DNA of 42,459 nucleotides from positions 1-42,459 of the forward strand of contig NZ_CBXX010000046.1 of the NCBI RefSeq assembly GCF_000577615.1. Direction: 5' to 3'. A program made the translations under genes and the position numbers. This document shows, piece by piece, positions 15,431-24,666 of the stretch (position 1 is its first letter; each line of letters opens with the position of its first letter). The DNA is from Herbaspirillum sp. RV1423. GTDB lineage: Bacteria > Pseudomonadota > Gammaproteobacteria > Burkholderiales > Burkholderiaceae_D. The notes beneath the pieces are model-generated. The model searched no databases. It was not told the origin of the DNA and saw nothing but the letters and a program-made list of their open reading frames with translations.

Positions 15431-15850
15431 ATGAACTATCCTGCCCCTCTCAAGGCGAGCAATGCCGGGGCGATCCGCCTGTCGGCAATCGCGGCCGATC
15501 CTGTCGGCGCCCGTGCCTTGCATACCTTGCAGGTACGAGCCGGCAACCGCTTGCAAAAAATCATCGAAAAAGTCGCCGCGATACTGATCGAGCAGGCCAT
15601 GGCGACCCATGAGCCGCAAGCGCGATGGCCGGCTGGCATGCGCCATTTCACCTCAGCCGGACGACGACGCGAGCGCACCGCGAAAGAATGCCGCGCACTG
15701 GCCGAAGACCTGGTCATGGCGGCGCTGAAGAATCTGGACAATCCCGATTGGGACCCGACACTTCCCGATAGTCGCCAACCTGGCAGTCAAAACCAGTTGC
15801 TGATGCTGCTGCAATCGGTGGCAAATCAGGCTGTAGCAGCAACGGATTGA
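15431..15850 (+). CDS. Hypothetical protein, 139 aa, cotranscribed with the giant ORF
   Basis: ATG at 15431 is 5 nt after the TAA of the 1552-residue gene, so translation is probably coupled. The ribosome site is weak. The protein is mostly helical: an N-terminal segment (GAIRLSAIAADPVGARALHTLQV), a helix RLQKIIEKVAAILIEQAM, a basic loop (SAGRRRERTAKECRALAEDLVMAALKNL) and a C-terminal amphipathic helix (QLLMLLQSVANQAVA). No signal peptide, no known domain. Size, position after a giant candidate effector and helical content would suit a dedicated chaperone or binding partner, but it lacks the mixed alpha/beta CesT pattern seen at 3326-3754. Confidence 0.65.
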   Translation: MNYPAPLKASNAGAIRLSAIAADPVGARALHTLQVRAGNRLQKIIEKVAAILIEQAMATHEPQARWPAGMRHFTSAGRRRERTAKECRALAEDLVMAALKNLDNPDWDPTLPDSRQPGSQNQLLMLLQSVANQAVAATD

Positions 15851-15890
15851 CTAGAATTGAAAATCAACGGCGCAAGCAAGGTAAAAAGCC

Positions 15891-16803
15891 TCAGGAAATC
15901 GCCAGCGATCTGCCGTCATCCTGCTCCGCCGCTCTCAACTGGAACACGCTGACCAGCGTGGCGTTCTTTTGCGTTACATCGTCGATCACGCCGATGATGC
16001 TGGCGATCTGCCTGGACGAATCGTTGATCACGCCCATGGTATCGACCACGCGGGCCACCATCTGGCCGCCTTTGGATGCGGCTGCGGTGGCCAATGCAGC
16101 GCCGTCGTTGGCGCGCCCGGCGTTTTCCGCACTGTGTTTGATGGCGGCGGCGATCTGCTCGGTGGCCGCGGAGGTTTCTTCAAGCGAAGAGGCCTGTTGC
16201 TCGGTGCGCACCGATAAATCCATGTTGCCGGTGGCAATCTCGGCCGACGCCGTGGCGATGTGATGAATGCTCCCGCGAATGTTGGCGATCAGTTCATGCA
16301 AGCTCAGGTTCATCGAGCGCAGCGCCGCCAGCAATTGCCCGACTTCGTCTTTCGAACTGACTTCGATGTCGGCGCTCAAGTCACCTTTGGCCACCAGCAC
16401 CGCCGCCGCCAACGGCCGCACGATCGACCTGGTGAGGAAATGCGCGATCAGGATCGCCAGGAAAATCGCCAGCCCTTCCAATATCAACAGCAGCCGACGG
16501 CTTTGATCAACCGTTTTTTCAATCTCCGCATTGATGGCGTCGATCTGCCGACGCTGCGTGTTGAGCAAATCCTGCATCAGGCGCTGGAGGCGATCGCGGT
16601 GGTGCGCATGATGCCGGAATCGATCGCCCGATACCAATCGCTGCTGAGGTGCTCTTTCATCAACGGCTTTTGCATCATGGCGGCGGATGCCGCGCTGACC
16701 CTTTGCAAATTCCATATGGCGACGGCCGTGGTCATGCACGACAGCACCAGAATGATTCCCAGCCCCAGGCGCAACCGGCCGCCGATCTTCAAATTTGAAA
16801 CAT
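15891..16803 (-). pseudogene. Decayed methyl-accepting chemotaxis protein
   Basis: The first coding piece (from about 16792) gives the N-terminal membrane segment (LKIGGRLRLGLGIILVLSC) and the start of a four-helix sensor domain. The frame breaks near 16574-16590, where most of the sensor domain is missing. The second piece (to 15891) gives the end of that domain, the second membrane segment (LILEGLAIFLAILIAHFL), HAMP and the first signalling helix with QASSLEETSAATEQI. It then jumps directly to DVTQKNATLVSVFQL. The conserved signalling tip, normally containing EAARAGEQGRGF, and the return helix are absent. The natural ATG at 16803 is also out of frame with the rest. At least two deletions plus frame errors make the gene non-functional as a chemoreceptor. 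A short SVFQL tail and stop remain. Confidence 0.85.
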
Positions 16804-16921
16804 CCCGCTTCCCCGTGAAGTCCGAAAACCGCGGCCTTGCACGCCCGGGTTTTATTTTAAATATCGCCTATCATAATAGTGCATCGCACAACGATACGAC
16901 ATGAAGGGATCGAAAGCAAGC

Positions 16922-16944
16922 GCCTGCCCAGGATACCGGCAGGC
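16922..16944 (-). terminator. Weak hairpin after tpsA
   Basis: Arms GCCTGCC / GGCAGGC with a 9-nt loop, 27 nt past the end of the exoprotein gene. No T tract. Confidence 0.3.
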
Positions 16945-16970
16945 CTCGCAGCAAGATCATGATCAGGTTC

Positions 16971-19900
16971 TCAAAAGAATTCAGGAACGCCTTTGGGTAA
17001 ACGAATCCCGCCATCGATAATCCGCAGGTACAGGTCGCCGGTTTGCGCTTTCAAGCTGTCCTTGCCCGTAGCCTGCGAGATCACCGCATTGATCTGCTCC
17101 ACGCTACTATCGGTGCCTTTGACTCTGCCGATCGTCGATGCCGCGCGGCTGTCGCCGACGGCGACGGCAGAACCCGGGGCGATGGTCGTTGGCGGAGCTG
17201 GCGTGCGCAGGGTCAGGACGCCATCGACAAAGATGAGATCGTAGTTGGATGCGCTGAGGCCGCCCGGCCGGATGTTGTAATTGCCGGCATTGAGCGCGCC
17301 TTGCGCCGAGCCGCCGTAACTGAGCGCGCCGGTAAGGACGGCAGTACTGTCGCCGGCGACAAAGCCTGAATAGCTGACGCCGTTGCCGCCGCTATAGGCG
17401 ACGCCATCGGCCACTTTGCTGTCGTTGCCGGCACTGACGACCAGGTTGGCCGGATTGATGCGCACGTTGGCCGCGCCATAGCTGATGTCGTAGCCGTCCT
17501 GGGTCGAATAGAGGCCGGAAATCGCCAGCGTATTGTCGGCAGTGCTGTAGTTGCCGACATCTTTGGCTGTGCTCGCATAGTGCAAACTGCCCAGCAAACC
17601 GGCGCCGTTGGAGACGGTATAGGCGCTGCTGCTGCCGATCAATGTGCCATCGTAAGTCTTGTCGAGGGTCGTATCGGCCGTCACCGTGACCGGCTTGAGG
17701 AAGTTGCGCAACAACGGTAAAGTACTGCCTTCGTAAATGCGCCATATGCTGCTGCCGCCACCGACCTTGCCGATATCCCAGCCGGCCGCGGCATAGGTGG
17801 CGGCACTGGTCGCTTGCGCGCTGGACAGGCCTTTGGTGAGGCTATCCACGACGCCGTCATTGCCGGCGATGCCGACCGGCGTGTTGGCCAGCAGCCAGAA
17901 CGATGTCGCGATACTGGAATTGGCGCCGTTGTAGCCGGCCAGCCCTCCGCCATAACTCACTGCGGCGGTCACGCGACCGGCCGCGTAGGCATTGCTGATA
18001 CGACCGCTGGCGACGTTGTACCCGACCAGGCCGCCGATATAGCTGTTACCGCTGACATCGCCGGTGGCGTAAACGTTGCTGATGACGCCGCTGCTGTTGC
18101 CGACCAGGCCGCCGACGAATTCATCGCCGCTGATGTTGCCGGTGGTATAGGCGTTGCTGATGATGCCGCTGCTGGAACCGACCAGGCCGCCGAGCGTGGA
18201 CTGGGCGGTGACGTTGACGCTGCTGTGCACGTTGATGGCGGAGGTATAGTTCTGGCCGATCAGTCCGCCGACGTCATTGTGGCCGCTGACATTGCCGCTC
18301 GCATAAGAATTGTAGACCTCGCCGTAACTGCGTCCGACCAGTGCGCCGACGCTGGAATAGCCGCTGATGTTGGCATTGATCAGGCCGATGTCGCGAATCA
18401 CGCTGCCGCCGGAGGTATAGCCGAACAATGCGGAGAAGTCGCTGCTGCTGCGATTGACGCTGAGGTTGGTGACGGTGTGGCCCAAGCCGGTGAAGATACC
18501 GCGGAATTCCATCGACGAATTGCCCAGCGGAACAAAGCCCAGCCCGCCGTTCCAACCCGCGGTCGCGGTGGCGTCGATGTTGCTGCCCAGCGCATAGTAT
18601 TGATAGGTGTTGTTGAGGGTGCCGTTGACTGCTTGCAAACCGGCCAGATCGTTGATGACCTGATAGGTTTTGCCCGCGATCGCCAGATACGGATTCGCGC
18701 CCGAGAGCGTGATGACGGAATTGTTGAGTTCGAATTTGCCGACGCCGCTGCCCGGGTCGCCGCCGTTGGCGGTATTCGGGTTGATGACCAGCCCGGCGTT
18801 GTTGCCTGTGGCAGTGATATCGGCCCGCACATCGACATTGTTGGCTGCCGTCAGCGTCAAGGTCGTGCCGGCGCTCCAGGCGATATTATCCTTGACAACC
18901 AGGTCGCCCAAACCGGCCCCGGCGCCGCTGCTGCTTTGCAAGGCGACATTGGTATTGGCGAGATTGGACGACAAGGTCGCGCCGCTGATGTCGCCGCCGC
19001 TGGCGGCGACCGTGAAGTCGTGCGGATCGACCAGCCAGGTGCCGGTTGTGCCGCTGGTTCCGGCATTGGCCAGGGTGCTGACGCGGGCGCCGTCGTCGAT
19101 TTTCACCTGGGCCGCGCTGGTTTCGATGAAGCCGCCGTTGCCGCCCACGGGAGCGGAAGCATCCAAGGTTCCGCCGACCCGCACCAGGCCGTTGCTCATA
19201 TCTCCCATGAGGCGGATCCGGCCGCTGCTGGCATCGATCGTCCGCGCTTCGATTACGCCCTGATTATTGACCACTGCCTGGATCAGGCTGTCGGCCGCCT
19301 TGGCGGTCAGCAGGATATTGCCGCCATCGGCGCGGATCAACTGCTTGTTCTCCGCCAACGCCTGCAAAGCGCCCTGGTTGACGGTCACGCCGAGCAAACC
19401 GTCGCCGGCAAAATCGAGGGTGACGTCGCTGCCGGCCGCCAACGCGACATTGCCGAGCCGCGCCACCAGCGTGCCCTGATTGCTCACCTGCCCTCCCAGC
19501 AAAGCGACATAGCCGCCGTCTGCGGCAGTGATAGTCCCCTGATTGACGACGCTGCCGGCGACGCCGCTGAATCGATATTTTCCGGACATGAAGTCGGCAT
19601 CGCTGAGATTCAAGGTCGACGCCACCAGTCCGCCGACATTCACGCTGGCGCCGCTGCCGAACAGAATGCCGTTGGGATTGATCAGGAATACCTTGCCGTT
19701 TGCCGTCAGGTTGCCGTAGATCTCCGAAGCGCCGCTTCCTACGACACGATTGAGCGCCACGGAATTGCTGCTCGGCTGGACGAAGTTGACGCTTTCGCCG
19801 CGGCCGATGCTGAAGCTGTCCCAGTTGATCGCCAGCTTGTCGCTGCCCTGTGCGATCGTGGTGGTCCCGCCGCCGGAATTGATGCTACCGGTTCCGCTGC

Positions 19901-20141
19901 TGACGACGCCCCCAGTCGGCGCAGCCAAGGCCAGCGGTGCCGCCAACACCTCCAGGACCGCCAATCCGGCCAGCACAGCGACGACGGAGTATGTGACATC
20001 ACAGGAGTGATGCTGCTTGCGGCAGGCAATGCGCGTCAACTGTCGCAGCGCCGACGCCACCGCTCTATGTATGAGCGTTTTATCTTGGCGCTGTGATTGG
20101 AAATGGACTGTTGCGTCTTTCGGATGGCGGTAGCGAAGCAT
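16971..20141 (-). CDS. TpsA filamentous haemagglutinin-like exoprotein (two-partner secretion)
   Basis: ATG at 20141 is 6 nt after GAAGGAG. The 1056-residue product has an extended basic signal region, a hydrophobic core (about 50-72) and probable cleavage after ALA near residue 73. The TPS secretion domain follows (about 75-350) with the hallmark NPNGILFG at 155-162 and many strand-turn repeats of a beta-helix. Five GLUG-type repeats (VGGLVG...NAYATGxVSG) occupy about 598-735. MBG/YDG-type domains follow (VTVTADTTLDKTYDGT onward), then a C-terminal DGGIRLPKGVPEFF. It should cross the outer membrane through the TpsB encoded just upstream (54 nt gap) and act as an adhesin or biofilm protein. 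It is short for the family, with no toxin-like C-terminal domain, so a contact-dependent inhibition role is unlikely. Confidence 0.9.
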   Translation of the reverse strand: MLRYRHPKDATVHFQSQRQDKTLIHRAVASALRQLTRIACRKQHHSCDVTYSVVAVLAGLAVLEVLAAPLALAAPTGGVVSSGTGSINSGGGTTTIAQGSDKLAINWDSFSIGRGESVNFVQPSSNSVALNRVVGSGASEIYGNLTANGKVFLINPNGILFGSGASVNVGGLVASTLNLSDADFMSGKYRFSGVAGSVVNQGTITAADGGYVALLGGQVSNQGTLVARLGNVALAAGSDVTLDFAGDGLLGVTVNQGALQALAENKQLIRADGGNILLTAKAADSLIQAVVNNQGVIEARTIDASSGRIRLMGDMSNGLVRVGGTLDASAPVGGNGGFIETSAAQVKIDDGARVSTLANAGTSGTTGTWLVDPHDFTVAASGGDISGATLSSNLANTNVALQSSSGAGAGLGDLVVKDNIAWSAGTTLTLTAANNVDVRADITATGNNAGLVINPNTANGGDPGSGVGKFELNNSVITLSGANPYLAIAGKTYQVINDLAGLQAVNGTLNNTYQYYALGSNIDATATAGWNGGLGFVPLGNSSMEFRGIFTGLGHTVTNLSVNRSSSDFSALFGYTSGGSVIRDIGLINANISGYSSVGALVGRSYGEVYNSYASGNVSGHNDVGGLIGQNYTSAINVHSSVNVTAQSTLGGLVGSSSGIISNAYTTGNISGDEFVGGLVGNSSGVISNVYATGDVSGNSYIGGLVGYNVASGRISNAYAAGRVTAAVSYGGGLAGYNGANSSIATSFWLLANTPVGIAGNDGVVDSLTKGLSSAQATSAATYAAAGWDIGKVGGGSSIWRIYEGSTLPLLRNFLKPVTVTADTTLDKTYDGTLIGSSSAYTVSNGAGLLGSLHYASTAKDVGNYSTADNTLAISGLYSTQDGYDISYGAANVRINPANLVVSAGNDSKVADGVAYSGGNGVSYSGFVAGDSTAVLTGALSYGGSAQGALNAGNYNIRPGGLSASNYDLIFVDGVLTLRTPAPPTTIAPGSAVAVGDSRAASTIGRVKGTDSSVEQINAVISQATGKDSLKAQTGDLYLRIIDGGIRLPKGVPEFF

Positions 20142-20195
20142 TGCATTCTCCTTCGGGTCGATTGGTTACATCACGCTGCCAGGAACCAGGCAGTT

Positions 20196-21857
20196 CTAGA
20201 AAGACTTACTGAATTGCATCCACAATCTGGGCATCCTGTCGCGCTCCGCTGTCGGCGCGCCATCGGTGCGCCACGACAACGTGGCCTGCAGGCGATAGCC
20301 GTCCGGATGAGTCCAGCTTGCGCCCAGTCCGATGCCGGACAAGGTGCGCAAGTTGGCGCCGTCGGCTGCGATTGGGCTGTGATTGAGACGGCCGCGCGCG
20401 AGGTCGCCGAACAGCAGCGCCTGCCATTGCGATGTAATGCTGCGACGCCATTCCAGGTTCAGCATCAAGGCATCGTCGGACGGCGCTTCGCCCGAGGGAT
20501 AAGCACGCACGCCATAAGGACCGCCAAGCGATATTTTTTCCGCCGAATCAAGATTGCCGCCGGCGACTTGCCCGCTCAGTTGGACCAGCAAGCGGTTGGC
20601 GTCGTCGAGCCGTTGCAAGCGCGCCCATTGCATGCTTCCCTTGATGAAACTGCCCTGGCTGCGATGACCGGCGGCGTCCAGATCGGCGCTGTTGCGATCC
20701 AGCTTCAGGTTGCCGACCGTCACGCTGACGCTGCCCTGGCTCTGGGCGCCGCCGTTGAAGCCGTCGGTGGCGTCGCCAAAAATACCGATCGTGAAATTGT
20801 TGAGATGCTTTTCGCTGCCGTCGCTGATCAGGTCGATGCGATCCACCAGCACTTTGTTCTCGAATCGCAACTGGCCGTTGAGATTGAAGCTGCGACTGCG
20901 CACGAGGGGATGCGTCAGGAAAATGCTGCCGATGCGGGCGGTGCCATGCGCATCGAGCGCCGAAAAATCCTCTCCCAGGCGATAGGCCATGGAGGCATAG
21001 GCAACCCCGACCCGCGTGCCGACGTCGTTGACCGGCAATTGCCAGGCGACGCGACCGTAGTTGAATTCGCGGCCGGAAGTCATCAGGTTGATCTGTAGCT
21101 GGTCGCCGATGCCGGATGGATTATTGAGCGCAAGGTTACCGCTGACGTGATATTGCCCGGTATAGCGGTTGCCGTAGTTGTCGATGCCGACGTCGGCGTC
21201 GACGCGGCTGCCGTCGCTGACGGTGACGTCGAGATCGGTGGCGCCGACGGCGGCGCCCGGCATCAACGCCGAACGCACGACAATGCCGGGAATGTCGCTG
21301 AGCAGCAGCAAGCTGCTCTCCAGTGAGGTTTTCCGTAACACCTGATCCATGCCGATCCGCTCTAGCCGCCGGCGTACATCGGCATCGCTCAAGCCTGAGG
21401 AATTGTGCAAGCGGATATCGCCGAGCCGGCCTTCCAGTACATGGATTTCGATATTGCCGCTGTCGATATGCTGTTCAGGCAAATAGGCGCGCGCCAGCAA
21501 GTAACCGTGCTGCCGGTAAAAGTAGGTTACCCGCGCCACTGCGTCAGACAATGTTGCCAGCGTGCGGTCGCTGCCGCGCAGGTCGGCCAGCAAGTCTTGC
21601 AACTGCGCCTCGCTGAAGGCGCTGACGCCTTCGAAATGGAAGGCGACGACATTGAAATGGACATCGGTTTGAGACGTCGGTCCCTGTTCGGCAGGCTGTG
21701 GCTCCGGCAAGGCGTCGATACGGGGTCCGGGCAATGCCGGCAGCGGCCTGGCATCGTTGAGCAGGCGCCCAGCGTCGGGAATCGTTTGCGCCCGCAGCGG
21801 TGTATTCACCAGCGCCAACACGCCTGGCAGCAGCAGCACCGCGGTGCGCTGAATCAA
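20196..21857 (-). CDS. TpsB outer-membrane transporter (ShlB/FhaC family)
   Basis: I set the start at the TTG of 21857: it lies 9 nt after a strong GGGGGAGG and gives a clean signal peptide (IQRTAVLLLPGVLALVNTPLRA, then Q). The open frame continues upstream to 22034, but that extension puts about 59 residues ahead of the signal peptide. The 553-residue protein has a Pro-rich linker, a POTRA domain (about residues 65-140, VVAFHFEGVSAFSEAQLQDLLADL) and a second POTRA-like segment. A 16-strand FhaC-type barrel follows, with the conserved GGPYGVRAYPSGEAPSDD motif and a terminal Phe (FSKSF) as the BAM signal. It exports the TpsA encoded next in the operon. Confidence 0.9.
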   Translation of the reverse strand: MIQRTAVLLLPGVLALVNTPLRAQTIPDAGRLLNDARPLPALPGPRIDALPEPQPAEQGPTSQTDVHFNVVAFHFEGVSAFSEAQLQDLLADLRGSDRTLATLSDAVARVTYFYRQHGYLLARAYLPEQHIDSGNIEIHVLEGRLGDIRLHNSSGLSDADVRRRLERIGMDQVLRKTSLESSLLLLSDIPGIVVRSALMPGAAVGATDLDVTVSDGSRVDADVGIDNYGNRYTGQYHVSGNLALNNPSGIGDQLQINLMTSGREFNYGRVAWQLPVNDVGTRVGVAYASMAYRLGEDFSALDAHGTARIGSIFLTHPLVRSRSFNLNGQLRFENKVLVDRIDLISDGSEKHLNNFTIGIFGDATDGFNGGAQSQGSVSVTVGNLKLDRNSADLDAAGHRSQGSFIKGSMQWARLQRLDDANRLLVQLSGQVAGGNLDSAEKISLGGPYGVRAYPSGEAPSDDALMLNLEWRRSITSQWQALLFGDLARGRLNHSPIAADGANLRTLSGIGLGASWTHPDGYRLQATLSWRTDGAPTAERDRMPRLWMQFSKSF

Positions 21858-22407
21858 TGGGAGACACCTCCCCCTTCCCTGGCAGACAGGGTGGCTTGAT
21901 ATTGTGTTCACCGAATATTCCCCGATTCGTAATACCGGCAAATGCCGGCAGGAAGAGCGTGTCGTTTCCCCTGACCGCTCTGGCTTGTTCCCTGAAATCG
22001 ACTGCACCGTTTCTGTTGCTGTTTTCTTGTTCAACTTCTACAGACAAATTGCCAGCAGGCACGGAGACAATTTATGCGATTTCTTTGCATGGGTTTCTCA
22101 AAAATTCTCACTTCCAAGTAGAAATGCCAAAACGACATGACAATGGAACAAGAGAACAAGAACGAGGAAATCGTGGGGAATATTGAGCGGGACAGGACCT
22201 CTCTCCGCTGAGTTGCGGCAAGATCGAAGTCGTCACGCCCCACGGTCTTGCCACAATGTTCGCCAACATTGATCTGCTTATTGATTTGCTTATTGAGCCC
22301 TGCTCTCGAGGCAGGCCCCAAGAATCTGAATCAAGATGCATCCGACATAAATGACCGGCATTTTTTATATTTTCGACTCGCGCTTGCGCTGCTTTTCAGT
22401 GCACAAA
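21858..22407. other. Upstream region of the tps operon
   Basis: About 550 nt without a credible gene. It should contain the tpsB promoter, but no strong hexamer pair could be singled out. A short direct repeat (TGCTTATTGA at 22275 and 22287, 12-nt period) lies within and could be a regulator site. Confidence 0.4.
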
Positions 22408-22442
22408 TAAAAAAACGGCCACCGATGTTTATCGATGGCCGT
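22408..22442 (-). terminator. Rho-independent terminator of the first GntR gene
   Basis: Minus-strand hairpin with arms ACGGCCA / TGGCCGT (22415-22421 with 22436-22442), extended inwards by CGAT/ATCG across one mismatch and followed by seven T. It lies 70 nt after the stop of the regulator gene. Confidence 0.85.
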
Positions 22443-22511
22443 CTGCATTTCGATCGCTCCGCTTTTGCAGCGAAGTCAATATGACGATAAGTTCAGATGT
22501 TCAGATGAACG

Positions 22512-23243
22512 CTAAGTTTTCTTGCCCTTCCGAACGGGTGGAGCTTCTTGTTCCTGCTCATCCATGAAAGTGCGCACGATGGCGAGAATTTGTTCGGCGG
22601 CGCCCTTGATATGGGCTTCCAGCGCGTCGCTGGCTTGTTTAGGCTTGCGCCCGCGGCAGTACTCAATCAATTGCATGTGCTCCTTGTGCGCCTGCTTTCG
22701 GATCGGCGCATTCACGATCTGGAAGCGGAAATAGCGCTCGGACTTGTCATGCAAGGCTTTGACCATGGCCAAGGCAGTCGGCTTATCCGCTGCACTGTAC
22801 AGAACTTCATGCAGACGCCAGTTCAGGCTGCCCCAATTGTTCGGATGAGTCTGATCCATCTCGGCAACCAAGCGCTCAGCCTCGGCCAGGCCGGCTTCCG
22901 GAATTTTCCGGGCCGCTTCGTACAATAACCATGGCTCCAGTCTCAGGCGAATATCAAAAAGCTCCTCGACTTCACCAGACGACAGCAGAGAAACCATGGC
23001 GCTACGGTGAGATTTTTGCTCGACGAGCCCCTCTGAACTCAGAAGGCGGAATGCTTCTCGCAGAGGAATACGACTGACGCCGAGCTCTTCAGCCAACGCC
23101 TCCTGGCGCAATTGAGAACCGGGAGCCAGTTCACCGTTGAGAATACGGCTTCGCAGCTCGTTGACGACAAGCTCGACAGCGGTTTTTCGAACCAGGCGCC
23201 CATCCCCGTTCGAGGGCGAATCTGCAGCAGTAGGATCACTCAT
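22512..23243 (-). CDS. GntR-family (FadR/FCD) regulator, copy 1
   Basis: The start is placed at ATG 23243 (MSDPTAADS...); the open frame continues upstream across the promoter but that extension is AT-rich and implausible. About 243 residues. The N-terminal winged helix-turn-helix (about 20-85) has the GntR signature RILNGELAPGSQLRQEALAEELGVSRIPLREAFRLLSSEGLV. The C-terminal all-helical FCD ligand domain (about 95-230) has the Asp/His pattern (FDIRLRLEPW, LNWRLHEVLYSAA, APIRKQAHKEHMQLIEY). It is closely similar along its length to the regulator at 32952-33695. It is transcribed divergently from the oxidase/epimerase operon, with a shared operator at 23308-23319. It is probably a repressor relieved by an imino acid. 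Confidence 0.9.
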   Translation of the reverse strand: MSDPTAADSPSNGDGRLVRKTAVELVVNELRSRILNGELAPGSQLRQEALAEELGVSRIPLREAFRLLSSEGLVEQKSHRSAMVSLLSSGEVEELFDIRLRLEPWLLYEAARKIPEAGLAEAERLVAEMDQTHPNNWGSLNWRLHEVLYSAADKPTALAMVKALHDKSERYFRFQIVNAPIRKQAHKEHMQLIEYCRGRKPKQASDALEAHIKGAAEQILAIVRTFMDEQEQEAPPVRKGKKT

Positions 23244-23260
23244 TTTGAAGGACTTATTAA

Positions 23261-23287
23261 TTGACACTGCGTAGGATATCTTATAAT
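23261..23287 (+). promoter_or_regulatory. Sigma70 promoter of the oxidase-epimerase operon
   Basis: TTGACA (23261-23266), 15-nt spacer, TATAAT (23282-23287). Both hexamers are perfect, though the spacer is shorter than the usual 17. The same arrangement recurs at 33708-33734. Confidence 0.65.
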
Positions 23288-23307
23288 CTGAAAAAAGAAT
23301 AAAGGAT

Positions 23308-23319
23308 ATTGGATACAAT
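23308..23319. promoter_or_regulatory. Probable GntR/FCD operator ATTGGATACAAT
   Basis: Near-palindrome of the form ATTGnATnCAAT, centred about 26 nt downstream of the TATAAT box in the divergent regulator/oxidase region, where a bound repressor would block initiation. Related sites occur at 31523, 32896 and 33755. Confidence 0.65.
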
Positions 23320-23402
23320 TTATTATTCAATTTTCGATCGTTATTAAAACGGCGTCATTTATCGCAGCACGTCGGCAACCCGCATTATTGAATCGAAACT
23401 AC

Positions 23403-24650
23403 ATGCCTCAGATCACAATTGTCGGCGCCGGCCTGATCGGTCTTTCATGCGCATGGCGCGCGCAAATGAGCGGTTGGGATGTGACGATCATTGACCGGCA
23501 GTTTGACGGCGACCGCGCCTCCCACGGAAATGCCGGCGGCATTGCCGTGAGCGAATCGACGCCGATGGCCATACCAGGGTTCAGCCTCAAAGTCGCCAGG
23601 TGGCTCCTTGACCCTCTCGGCCCTCTTTCCATTCGCCCTGCCCACGCATTCAAATTGTTGCCGTGGTTTATTGCTTTTAACCAAGTCAATAAACCGGAGA
23701 ATTTCAAAAGGCTGTCATTTGCCCTGGCCAGTCTGAACAATCGTGTTTATGACGACTTTCTCCCCATGCTGAAGGACTTGGGCATCAGCGATCATTTGCA
23801 TCGGCGAGGCGCCCTGACCGTGTATGAAAGTGAGCGCTCGTTCCAGTCCGAAGCCGCGGAATGGGCGTGGAAACGCGAACTGGGCGTGAAATGGCGCGCG
23901 GTGAGCCGCGACGAGATTCGTGTGCTGGAACCGAATCTTGCTCCGCTATTCAGTCATGGCCTGATGATCGAGGATTGGGGCCATATCAACGATCCGAAGA
24001 AGATCGTCGAAGCGCTGCGCTCTGCGATCATTTCTCGCGGTGCGATATTGATCCCGGGAGAAGTCGCCCGGCTTGACCTGAGCAACCGCTCGCAACCGGC
24101 GGCAATCCATGTGAACGGAAAGCGCATTGCCGGCGACAAACTGCTCGTGGCAAACGGCGCATGGGCTGGCCGACTGGCGGCAACAGTCGGCGATCGCGTG
24201 CTGATTGAAAGCGAACGCGGTTACAACACGACGCTTCCGGACGAAAGCCGGCGTTTGCATCGCGAAGTTATTTTTGCCGACAGGAAGTTTGTCGCGACGC
24301 CGCTGCAAGTTGGCCTGCGCATCGGCGGCGCTGCCGAGTTTGCAGGCCTGGACGCCCCGCCAAACTATCGAAGAAGCGATGCATTGATGCGATTGGCTCG
24401 CCGCTACATCCCTGGCATGAGCGAGCAAGGCGCCCAACAGTGGATGGGAAACCGGCCGACGACGCCGGACTCCATTCCAGTGCTGGGTCCCTCCCCTCAA
24501 TCGCCCAATTTATTGTATGCATTTGGACATGGCCATCTTGGGCTGACCCAGGCGGCGACGACTGCCGCTATCATTAACGATCTGATCTGCGAAAATCCGA
24601 CGATGGACCTCAGCGAGTTCTCCGTCGCGCGATTTGGCAAAGCGGCGTAA
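23403..24650 (+). CDS. FAD-dependent D-amino acid (D-hydroxyproline) oxidase/dehydrogenase
   Basis: ATG at 23403 places the dinucleotide-binding motif GAGLIG at residues 8-13; a TTG five codons upstream has no support. The 415-residue DAO-family protein has the FAD beta-alpha-beta, a HGNAGGIA loop near residue 45, and a C-terminal WMGNRPTTPDSIPVLG followed by YAFGHGHLGLTQAATTA, typical of DadA/D-hydroxyproline dehydrogenases. It probably oxidises cis-4-hydroxy-D-proline to the cyclic imine, passing electrons to oxygen or the membrane chain. The epimerase gene follows 16 nt downstream, which gives the substrate assignment; the protein family alone would only say D-amino acid dehydrogenase. Confidence 0.85.
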   Translation: MPQITIVGAGLIGLSCAWRAQMSGWDVTIIDRQFDGDRASHGNAGGIAVSESTPMAIPGFSLKVARWLLDPLGPLSIRPAHAFKLLPWFIAFNQVNKPENFKRLSFALASLNNRVYDDFLPMLKDLGISDHLHRRGALTVYESERSFQSEAAEWAWKRELGVKWRAVSRDEIRVLEPNLAPLFSHGLMIEDWGHINDPKKIVEALRSAIISRGAILIPGEVARLDLSNRSQPAAIHVNGKRIAGDKLLVANGAWAGRLAATVGDRVLIESERGYNTTLPDESRRLHREVIFADRKFVATPLQVGLRIGGAAEFAGLDAPPNYRRSDALMRLARRYIPGMSEQGAQQWMGNRPTTPDSIPVLGPSPQSPNLLYAFGHGHLGLTQAATTAAIINDLICENPTMDLSEFSVARFGKAA

Positions 24651-24666
24651 CTGAAAGGAATACATC

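Noticed and set aside
17814..20096. 760-residue plus-strand open frame opposite the tpsA gene
   Set aside because: Shadow of the GC-rich, repeat-biased exoprotein gene; Ala/Asp-rich, no start signal, no family.
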